Shown here: positions 1-5,393 of the stretch, piece by piece
Layout of the letters: the number at the start of each line of letters is the position of its first letter
Numbering within the stretch: the stretch's first letter is position 1
Assembly: GCA_029881615.1 (NCBI GenBank)
Contig: JAOUMF010000185.1
Coordinates: 1-5,393 of the forward strand
Reading direction: 5' to 3'
Source: Alphaproteobacteria bacterium
GTDB lineage: Bacteria > Pseudomonadota > Alphaproteobacteria > UBA8366 > JADFVY01
Length of the DNA: 5,393 nucleotides
Program-made: the position numbers and the translations under genes
Notes under the pieces: generated by a model
Seen by the model: only the letters and a program-made list of their open reading frames with translations
Databases searched by the model: none
What the model was told of the DNA's origin: nothing

Positions 1-647
1 ATCAGGAATACGATTGCCATGGGAAACAGCAGGAGCATGTTGTCGACCACATGCCAGTTCCAGAAACCGCCGGCCTGTGCCCGCACGATATCCGACAGGT
101 TCAGCGACCCGACCACCAGCAGCACGGCGACGATTACGAAGCCCATCGAGACCTCGTAGGAAATCATCTGCGCCGCCGACCGCATGGCGCCCAGGAATGC
201 GTATTTCGAATTCGAGGACCAGCCCGCCATGACGATGCCGTATACGCCCAGGGACGAAATCGCGAAAAGATACAGAATGCCGACATTGATGTCGGCCACG
301 ACCCAGCCATCGTCGAACGGAATCACGACCCAGGCAACCATCGCCAGGGCATAGGTTATGACCGGCGCTATCAGGAAAACGATCGGATTGGCGCCCGAGG
401 GAATAACGGTTTCCTTCAGGAACAGCTTCAAACCGTCGGCGAAAGGCTGCAAAAGCCCCAGCGGCCCGACCACGGTCGGCCCCCGCCGATATTGCATCCA
501 CCCGATGAACTTGCGTTCCCAATAGGTGAAATAGGCCATGACGATCAGCAATGGCACAATAATAACAACAAAGAAGACTGGCAACTTAATGTAAGGCCAC
601 ACCATCAGAACCAGCGGCCAGATCTCGGTCATGAAATAATCAACCAT
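1..647 (-). CDS. nuoH: NADH-quinone oxidoreductase subunit H, 5' part (C-terminus beyond left edge)
   Basis: NuoH (ND1 homologue) is the inner-membrane subunit that anchors the peripheral arm of complex I and forms much of the quinone-access channel. The window holds the first 215 residues; the family is usually about 330-350 long, so roughly the last third is outside. Seen: a hydrophobic first helix (about residues 22-42), then the loop ERK (44-46), [12 protein letters not shown] (51-62) and [12 protein letters not shown] (64-75), then helices at about 88-110, 122-142 and 165-183, and the start of another near 203. The family signature [20 protein letters not shown] (141-160) followed by SYE (163-165) is intact. 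The ATG at 647 overlaps the end of nuoG by 8 bases (stop TGA at 642-640); no in-frame start lies just upstream, and the next ATG (codon 6, at 632) is farther from the ribosome site. Residue 58 is Thr where Asn is common (GPN). The first 35 or so codons are unusually AT-rich. Identity is very secure. Confidence 0.97.
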   Translation of the reverse strand, partial: MVDYFMTEIWPLVLMVWPYIKLPVFFVVIIVPLLIVMAYFTYWERKFIGWMQYRRGPTVVGPLGLLQPFADGLKLFLKETVIPSGANPIVFLIAPVITYALAMVAWVVIPFDDGWVVADINVGILYLFAISSLGVYGIVMAGWSSNSKYAFLGAMRSAAQMISYEVSMGFVIVAVLLVVGSLNLSDIVRAQAGGFWNWHVVDNMLLLFPMAIVFL

Positions 648-2715
648 CGGTGCCCGTCGCCTCCTTGCCGCCATTGACGAAGACCGTGGTGCATTCCGCC
701 ATGGTCTGGGACGCCCGGCTGATCGGGCAGGTCATATAGAAATTCCCGATAGCCGGCGCGAAGGCGCCTTCGCCCAATGTCGCCTTGCCACCGTCGCCAA
801 ACGCACCCCATTCGGCCGGGACCAGATCGTCCAATGTTGCGAAAACCGGGTGCGCCTTGGCCATCTGGTCACGCAGCGCATCCACGCTGTCGAAGGGCAG
901 CGCCTTGTTCATGACGCCCGAAAGCGCGCGCACAATGGCCCAGTCCTCCTTGGCCTCGCCCGGCGGGAAGATCGCGCGCTGGCCGCGCTGCACCCTGCCT
1001 TCGCTGTTGACCCAGGTGCCGCTTTTTTCGGTATAGGCGGCGCCAGGCAGGATCACGTCGGCGCGATGCGCGCCGAAATCGCCGTGATGGCCCTGGTAGA
1101 TCACGAAAGCCTTGCCGAGACGGTTCATGTCGATCTCGTCGGCGGCAAGCAGCCAGACCGCTTCGATTTCACCCTTGTCCGCCCCGTCAATGATGCCGGC
1201 AACGTCACGGCCGCCCTTGCCCGGCACGAAACCGAGATCCAGCCCACCGACACGGGCCGACGCCATATGCAGAATGTTGAAGCCGTTCCAGTCCTTGCCC
1301 ACGACGCCGGTGTCCTCGGCGACCTTGCGGGCCGTGGCCAGCACCGCCGCGCCGTCCGACCGGGCCAGCGCGCCCATGCCGACGATGATCATCGGCCGTT
1401 TGGCGTTCTTCAGGATCTTGGCGAAGGCATGTTTGCCGGCGGCAATCTCGCCAAGGGTTTGCGGCCCCGCGCCGAGATAATCGTAGTCGTAGGTCAGGTC
1501 GGTCTGCTGGCCGATCACGCCCACCGGAAGTTCGCCCTGCAGCCAGCGCTTGCGAATCCGCGCATTGACCACCGGCGCCTCGAGACGCGGGTTCGAACCC
1601 ACGATCAACAGCGCATCGGCCTCTTCGATACCGGCGAACCCGCTATTGAAGACATATCCGGCCCGCGCGCCATTGCCGTCCAGCGCCGCGCCGTCCTGGC
1701 GACAATCGAGATTGGTCGAGCCCAGGCCCGCCATCAGCGATTTCAGCGCGAACATCGATTCGGCGTCGCACTGGTCACCGGCAACCGCCGCGATCTTCGA
1801 ACCGTCGAGACCGCCCAGCTTCGCAGCCACAACGGCCAGCGCATCGTCCCAGCTTGCCGGCGACAGCTTGCCGTCGGCACCCCGGACATAGGGCTTGTCC
1901 AGCCGTTGCCGGCGCAGCCCGTCACAGGCGAAACGGGAACGGTCGGAAAGCCATTCCTCGTTCACATCGTCATTCAGCCGCGGCATGACCCGCATGACTT
2001 CATTACCGCGCACGTCAATGCGGATCGCCGCGCCAACCGCATCCATGGCGTCGACCGATTCGGTCTTGCGCAGTTCCCATGAACGGGCATGGTAGGCGTA
2101 TGGCTTCGATGTCAGCGCGCCGACCGGGCAAAGGTCGATCACATTGCCCGACAGTTCGGAGGCCAGCGCTTTCTCGAGATAGGTTGAAATCTCTGCCCCT
2201 TCGCCACGGCCCAGCAGGCCCAGTTCGGGCACGCCGGCCACTTCGGTCGCGAAGCGCACACAGCGGGTGCAATGGATGCAGCGGGTCATGATGGTCTTGA
2301 CCAGCGGCCCCATATATTTGTCTTTCACGGCGCGCTTATGCTCGTGATAGCGGCTGGAATCCTTGCCATAGCTGACCGCCTGATCCTGCAGATCGCACTC
2401 GCCGCCCTGATCGCAGATCGGGCAATCCAGCGGATGATTGATCAGCAGGAATTCCATCACGCCGTTGCGCGCTTTTTTCACGGTCTCCGTGTCGGTGTGG
2501 ATCACCATGCCCTCGGCGACCGGCATGGCGCAGGACGCCACCGGCTTGGGCGAGCGTTCCATCTCGACCAGGCACATGCGGCAGTTACCTGCCACGGACA
2601 GGCGTTCATGATAACAGAAGCGCGGGATTTCGATGCCCAGCGCCTCGCATGCCTGCAGGACGGAGCTTCCGGCCTCGGCTTCGGTTTCGATACCGTCGAT
2701 CGTCAGTTTCGGCAT
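640..2715 (-). CDS. nuoG: NADH-quinone oxidoreductase subunit G (iron-sulfur subunit, 691 aa)
   Basis: NuoG (mitochondrial NDUFS1/75 kDa homologue) carries electrons from NuoF towards the quinone site in the cytoplasmic arm. Seen, in order: an N-terminal [2Fe-2S] ferredoxin domain with C34, C45, C48 and C62 (cluster N1b); the His-Cys motif H94, C98, C101, C107 (N5, HxxxCxxCxxxxxC); C146, C149, C152 and C196 in CIHCTRC and DLCPVGAL (N4); then a long molybdopterin-oxidoreductase-like domain (about 220-640) which in this family holds no cofactor. The positions matching the N7 cysteines of E. coli are D222, D225, A229 and S257, so N7 is absent, as in mitochondria and most alphaproteobacteria. Length is normal for the alphaproteobacterial form (about 670-700) and well short of the roughly 900-residue E. 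coli form. The ATG follows an AGGAG by 5 bases and gives the usual N-terminus (PKLTIDG). It starts 9 bases from the nuoF stop and its end overlaps nuoH. No frameshift or missing ligand. Confidence 0.98.
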   Translation of the reverse strand: MPKLTIDGIETEAEAGSSVLQACEALGIEIPRFCYHERLSVAGNCRMCLVEMERSPKPVASCAMPVAEGMVIHTDTETVKKARNGVMEFLLINHPLDCPICDQGGECDLQDQAVSYGKDSSRYHEHKRAVKDKYMGPLVKTIMTRCIHCTRCVRFATEVAGVPELGLLGRGEGAEISTYLEKALASELSGNVIDLCPVGALTSKPYAYHARSWELRKTESVDAMDAVGAAIRIDVRGNEVMRVMPRLNDDVNEEWLSDRSRFACDGLRRQRLDKPYVRGADGKLSPASWDDALAVVAAKLGGLDGSKIAAVAGDQCDAESMFALKSLMAGLGSTNLDCRQDGAALDGNGARAGYVFNSGFAGIEEADALLIVGSNPRLEAPVVNARIRKRWLQGELPVGVIGQQTDLTYDYDYLGAGPQTLGEIAAGKHAFAKILKNAKRPMIIVGMGALARSDGAAVLATARKVAEDTGVVGKDWNGFNILHMASARVGGLDLGFVPGKGGRDVAGIIDGADKGEIEAVWLLAADEIDMNRLGKAFVIYQGHHGDFGAHRADVILPGAAYTEKSGTWVNSEGRVQRGQRAIFPPGEAKEDWAIVRALSGVMNKALPFDSVDALRDQMAKAHPVFATLDDLVPAEWGAFGDGGKATLGEGAFAPAIGNFYMTCPISRASQTMAECTTVFVNGGKEATGTDG
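660..666 (-). promoter_or_regulatory. Probable ribosome-binding site of nuoH, inside nuoG
   Basis: On the minus strand the bases AAGGAGG form a near-perfect Shine-Dalgarno sequence within the last codons of nuoG, 12 bases ahead of the nuoH ATG at 647. The match is strong but the spacing is longer than the usual 5-9 bases. Together with the 8-base overlap of the genes this suggests coupled translation. Confidence 0.7.
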
Positions 2716-2720
2716 CTCTG

Positions 2721-2725
2721 CTCCT
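2721..2725 (-). promoter_or_regulatory. Ribosome-binding site of nuoG overlapping the nuoF stop
   Basis: AGGAG on the minus strand lies 5 bases ahead of the nuoG ATG at 2715. Its first two bases are the last two of the nuoF stop codon (TAGGAG), so termination on nuoF takes place exactly at the ribosome site of nuoG. This supports the chosen nuoG start. Confidence 0.8.
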
Positions 2726-4007
2726 ACTCCGCCGCCGCGCCAAGATGGCGGTCGAGAATGCGGCGTTCCAGTTCGGGCCGGAAATGCCGGATAAGCCCCT
2801 GAATTGGCCAGGCCGCCGCGTCGCCAAGGGCGCAGATGGTATGGCCTTCAATCTGCCGGCTAACCTCTTCCAGCATGTCTATTTCCTCGATATTGGCCTC
2901 GCCCGTGGCCATCCGCTCCATAATGCGCCACATCCAGCCCGTGCCTTCGCGGCAGGGCGTGCACTGGCCACAGCTTTCATGCTTGTAAAACTGCGCCAGA
3001 CGCGTGATCGCGCGCACGATGTCGGTGGATTTGTCCATCACGATGACCGCCGCCGTGCCGAGGCCGCTGCGCGCTTCCTTCAGCGAATCGAAATCCATCA
3101 GGACATCGTTGCAGATCGAACTGGGCAGGCAGGGCACGGACGAGCCCCCGGGGATCACCGCCATCAGGTTTTCCCAACCGCCACGCACGCCGCCGGCATG
3201 CTTTTCGATCAGTTCCTTCAGCGGGATCGACATTTCCTCTTCCACGTTACAGGGCTTGTTCACATGGCCCGAAATGCAGAAAAGCTTGGTCCCGGTGTTG
3301 TTTTCGCGGCCCAGCCCGGCGAACCAGGAGGCCCCGCGCCGCATGATGGTCGGCGCGACAGCGATACTTTCCACATTGTTCACGGTCGAGGGGCAGCCAT
3401 AGAGGCCCGAAGCCGCGGGAAACGGCGGCTTCAGACGCGGCTGGCCCTTCTTGCCCTCGAGGCTTTCGATCAGCGCGGTTTCCTCGCCACAGATATAGGC
3501 GCCGGCGCCGCGATGAACATGCACGTCGAAGCGCCAGCCCGATCCACAGGCGTCCTTGCCCAACAGGCCCGCGTCGCGCGCCTGCTGGATTGCCGCCTCG
3601 AGGATATTGGCCTCGTGGTGAAACTCACCGCGGATATAGATATAGGCAGTCTCGGCGCCCATGGCGAAACCGGCCACCAGGCAGCCCTCGATCAGCTTGT
3701 GCGGATCGTGGCGTATGATATCGCGATCCTTGCAGGTGCCGGGTTCGCCCTCGTCGGCATTGACGATCAGGTAATGCGGCCGCCCGTCGGATTCCTTCGG
3801 CATGAAGGACCATTTCAGCCCGGTCGGGAAACCGGCGCCGCCACGGCCACGCAGCCCCGACGCCTTCATCTCGTCGATGATGCCGTCGCGCCCCTTGGCG
3901 AGAATTTCCTTGGTGCCGTCCCAGTCGCCCCGGGCACGCGCGCCCTCCAGGCCCCAATCGTGGAGACCGTAGAGGTTTGTAAATATGCGATCCTTGTCAG
4001 CCAGCAC
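2724..4007 (-). CDS. nuoF: NADH-quinone oxidoreductase subunit F (NADH- and FMN-binding, 427 aa, GTG start)
   Basis: NuoF (NDUFV1/51 kDa homologue) binds NADH and FMN, takes the hydride and passes electrons through cluster N3 to NuoG. Seen: the glycine-rich nucleotide/FMN motif [14 protein letters not shown] (residues 53-66); the FMN-site motif [13 protein letters not shown] (83-95); [19 protein letters not shown] (167-185); and the C-terminal N3 site with C346, C349 and C352 in [12 protein letters not shown] plus C392 in [12 protein letters not shown]. The length is typical (about 420-445). The start is GTG at 4007: it gives the N-terminus [14 protein letters not shown], matching the family's usual beginning; the next in-frame Met (about residue 46) would remove conserved sequence. 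AAGGAG sits 8 bases ahead, inside the last two codons of nuoE. The stop TAG (2726-2724) also contributes to the ribosome site of nuoG. Gly87 (NADEG) resembles mitochondria, where many bacteria have Ser or Met. Complete and apparently functional. Confidence 0.98.
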   Translation of the reverse strand: MLADKDRIFTNLYGLHDWGLEGARARGDWDGTKEILAKGRDGIIDEMKASGLRGRGGAGFPTGLKWSFMPKESDGRPHYLIVNADEGEPGTCKDRDIIRHDPHKLIEGCLVAGFAMGAETAYIYIRGEFHHEANILEAAIQQARDAGLLGKDACGSGWRFDVHVHRGAGAYICGEETALIESLEGKKGQPRLKPPFPAASGLYGCPSTVNNVESIAVAPTIMRRGASWFAGLGRENNTGTKLFCISGHVNKPCNVEEEMSIPLKELIEKHAGGVRGGWENLMAVIPGGSSVPCLPSSICNDVLMDFDSLKEARSGLGTAAVIVMDKSTDIVRAITRLAQFYKHESCGQCTPCREGTGWMWRIMERMATGEANIEEIDMLEEVSRQIEGHTICALGDAAAWPIQGLIRHFRPELERRILDRHLGAAAE

Positions 4008-4012
4008 AGGCC

Positions 4013-4633
4013 CTACTCCTTCGCCTTGCCAGGTTTGCTTTTCTTGACGGACTTGACGGTCACATCCCCGGTCAGGGTCTGCGGCCCGCCATCCGGCGCC
4101 GATGTCTGGCGACCGGTCTGCGAACCGGAGGCCGGTTTCTCGCCGCGCTTCAGCGCCTCGATGATCCGGGCCATCGATTCAGCGTCCACATCCTCGTAAT
4201 ATTCATCGTCGATTTCGACGACCGGCGCATTGACGCAGGCCCCGGCGCATTCGACCTCGGCCAGCGTAAACTTGCCGTCGACCGTCGTTTCGCCGACCCC
4301 GATGCCCAACGATTTCTTGCAGGCGTGGACCACTTCATCCGAGCCGCGCAGCCAGCAAGGCGTCGTCGTGCAGACATTGATCTGATGCTTGCCAACGGGC
4401 GACAGCTTGTACATCGAATAGAAGGTCGCGACCTCAAGCACGCGAATCGGCGCCATCCCTAGGATCTCGGCAATCGAGTCGACCGCGCCGTCGGGCAGCC
4501 AGCCGCCGTTCTGACGCTGCGCCAGATCCAGCAGCGGCATGACCGCGCTGCGCTGGCGCCCTTCGGGATAGCGGGCGATGAAGGCTTTCGCCTTCTCCAT
4601 ATTCTCCGCCGTGAATTCGAAATGTTCGCTCAT
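4013..4633 (-). CDS. nuoE: NADH-quinone oxidoreductase subunit E ([2Fe-2S], 206 aa)
   Basis: NuoE (NDUFV2/24 kDa homologue) is a thioredoxin-fold protein that packs against NuoF and holds cluster N1a, an off-path electron store. Seen: an N-terminal helical segment with [20 protein letters not shown] (7-26) and [19 protein letters not shown] (29-47); [19 protein letters not shown] (64-82); cluster ligands C88, C93, C129 and C133 in VCTTTPC and [10 protein letters not shown]. After about residue 164 comes a low-complexity tail rich in Gly, Ser, Thr and Lys, with a [15 protein letters not shown] stretch (174-188) that resembles the tail of alphaproteobacterial and mitochondrial homologues, then a very basic end ([13 protein letters not shown]). 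The ATG at 4633 is chosen because it gives the family N-terminus; extending the frame upstream to 4729 would run through the conserved end of nuoD. The ribosome site is weak (GGGGC and TTGGA nearby), so reinitiation after nuoD, 17 bases away, is plausible. The stop is TAG. Confidence 0.97.
   Translation of the reverse strand: MSEHFEFTAENMEKAKAFIARYPEGRQRSAVMPLLDLAQRQNGGWLPDGAVDSIAEILGMAPIRVLEVATFYSMYKLSPVGKHQINVCTTTPCWLRGSDEVVHACKKSLGIGVGETTVDGKFTLAEVECAGACVNAPVVEIDDEYYEDVDAESMARIIEALKRGEKPASGSQTGRQTSAPDGGPQTLTGDVTVKSVKKSKPGKAKE
4016..4021 (-). promoter_or_regulatory. Ribosome-binding site of nuoF, formed by the last two nuoE codons
   Basis: AAGGAG on the minus strand encodes the final Lys-Glu of NuoE and sits 8 bases ahead of the GTG at 4007. 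This good match at normal spacing decides the GTG as the nuoF start and ties nuoF translation to nuoE. Confidence 0.8.
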
Positions 4634-4650
4634 AATTCCAATGCCCCGCC

Positions 4651-5393
4651 CTATCGGTCGACTTCGCCGAAAACCGGATCGATCGAACCGAGAATGGCGA
4701 CCGAGTCGGCCAGCATATGGCCCTTGCACATAAAATCCATCGACTGCAGATGCGCGTACCCGGGGGCGCGAATCTTGCAGCGATAGGGTTTATTGGTGCC
4801 ATCGGACACCAGATAGACCGCGAACTCGCCCTTGGGCGCCTCGACCGCGGTGTAAGTCTCGCCCGCCGGCACATGGAAGCCTTCGGTATAAAGCTTGAAG
4901 TGATGGATCAAGGCTTCCATCGAATTCTTCATGTCCGCGCGACGGGGCGGCGCCACCTTGCCATCCTCGGTCATCACCGGGCCGTCCGGCATCTTCGCGA
5001 TGGACTGCTCGATGATCCGCAGGCTCTGGCGCATCTCCTCGACACGCACCATGTAGCGCGAGAAGACATCGCCATGCTTGCCGATGGGAATGTCGAAATC
5101 CATGTCAGCATAGGCGTCGTAAGGCTGCGCCTTGCGCAAATCCCACGGCACCCCGGATGCCCGCAGCATCGGGCCGGTAAAGCCCCAGGCCAGCGCATCC
5201 TCGGCCGAAACCGTGCCGATATCCACCGTGCGCTGCTTGAAAATCCGGTTCTCGTTCAACAGCGTCTCGATATCATCGATGGCGGCCGGAAATTTCGCGG
5301 CCCATTCCAGGATATCGTCGAGCAACCCGGCGGGCAGGTCCTGATGGACACCGCCGACCCGGAAATAGGCCGCATGCAATCGCGCACCGCAGA
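4651..5393 (-). CDS. nuoD: NADH-quinone oxidoreductase subunit D, 3' part (N-terminus beyond right edge)
   Basis: NuoD (NDUFS2/49 kDa homologue) is descended from the large subunit of [NiFe] hydrogenases and, with NuoB, forms the quinone-reduction site. The frame is open to the window edge, giving the last 246 residues of a protein normally about 390-410 long; the quinone-site His and Tyr of the N-terminal half lie outside. Seen: [19 protein letters not shown] just after the edge (about 5388-5332), [20 protein letters not shown] (about 5184-5125), PYDAY (about 5124-5110), [20 protein letters not shown] (about 4840-4781), [20 protein letters not shown], and the end [14 protein letters not shown]. 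As in all complex I NuoD, the C-terminal Cys pair that binds nickel in hydrogenases is absent. A TTG at 5379 is not a real start: conserved residues precede it. Cys is found where Ser is usual in the SGAR motif (5391-5389). The stop is TAG at 4653-4651. Confidence 0.98.
   Translation of the reverse strand, partial: CGARLHAAYFRVGGVHQDLPAGLLDDILEWAAKFPAAIDDIETLLNENRIFKQRTVDIGTVSAEDALAWGFTGPMLRASGVPWDLRKAQPYDAYADMDFDIPIGKHGDVFSRYMVRVEEMRQSLRIIEQSIAKMPDGPVMTEDGKVAPPRRADMKNSMEALIHHFKLYTEGFHVPAGETYTAVEAPKGEFAVYLVSDGTNKPYRCKIRAPGYAHLQSMDFMCKGHMLADSVAILGSIDPVFGEVDR

Noticed and set aside
51..677. Open frame of 208 codons on the plus strand
   Set aside because: It is antisense to nuoH; the Pro, His, Asp and Asn-rich product is what a mirrored membrane-protein gene yields, and no domain is seen.
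850..2082. Open frame of 410 codons on the plus strand
   Set aside because: It is fully antisense to nuoG and has no recognisable motif; its Arg, His and Ala richness is typical of a codon-bias shadow.
2716..2723. Possible terminator or promoter between nuoF and nuoG
   Set aside because: The 8-base gap is too short for either, and there is no hairpin with a T-run in any junction.
2272..2802. Open frame of 176 codons on the plus strand across the nuoF/nuoG junction
   Set aside because: It is antisense to the cysteine-rich N-terminus of nuoG and shows no motif or ribosome site.
2649..4199. Open frame of 516 codons on the plus strand
   Set aside because: It lies antisense to nuoF, the start of nuoG and the end of nuoE, which have unmistakable family motifs. 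Long antisense frames are expected in GC-rich genes with strong third-position bias; the product is rich in Arg, Ala, His and Asp without a recognisable domain.
4634..4729. Extended nuoE start 32 codons upstream
   Set aside because: The extension would overlap the conserved nuoD C-terminus and adds an Arg/Gly-rich segment not found in the family; the ATG at 4633 fits the known N-terminus.
5377..5379. TTG as a possible start of nuoD
   Set aside because: The frame continues to the window edge and encodes conserved residues (GAR) ahead of it; the gene is cut by the window, not by a late start.
1..5393. An undescribed system, mobile element, RNA gene, repeat array or accessory insertion
   Set aside because: The whole window is taken up by five contiguous complex I genes with at most 17 bases between them; no unexplained space, repeats, integrase or foreign-looking block was found.

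Overview
The window is a stretch of a bacterial respiratory complex I (type I NADH:quinone oxidoreductase, nuo) operon. All genes lie on the minus strand, so transcription runs from high to low coordinates. The order is nuoD (3' part, entering at the right edge), nuoE, nuoF, nuoG, nuoH (5' part, leaving at the left edge). The DNA is GC-rich (roughly 60% or more by eye). The proteins look alphaproteobacterial: NuoG lacks the four cysteines of the extra N7 cluster found in E. coli, NuoF carries the mitochondrial-style [13 protein letters not shown] motif, NuoE ends in a Gly/Pro-rich tail, and nuoD and nuoC are not fused as in E. coli (NuoD itself is cut, so this last point is only consistent, not shown). 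A genus cannot be named from the sequence alone; a Rhodospirillales-like or uncultured alphaproteobacterium is a guess.

Layout from right to left: nuoD C-terminal 246 codons (5393-4651); a 17-base gap; nuoE (4633-4013); a 5-base gap; nuoF with a GTG start (4007-2724); an 8-base gap; nuoG (2715-640); an 8-base overlap; nuoH N-terminal 215 codons (647-1). Coding density is practically 100%. No internal promoter, terminator, RNA gene, repeat, mobile element or CRISPR array was seen, and no stretch over 300 bases lacks a gene.

Functionally, NuoE, NuoF and NuoG form the NADH-oxidising arm: NADH reduces FMN in NuoF, and electrons pass along the iron-sulfur chain of NuoF (N3) and NuoG (N1b, N4, N5), with N1a in NuoE as a side cluster. 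NuoD forms, with NuoB outside the window, the quinone-reducing site. NuoH is the membrane subunit that docks the arm and lines the quinone channel. All cluster ligands expected of these subunits are present, and every visible reading frame is intact, so the complex is probably functional.

I looked for an undescribed system and did not find one; this is core metabolism. The findings are small-scale: translational coupling at the junctions, an AT-rich start of nuoH, and a few residue changes in conserved motifs.
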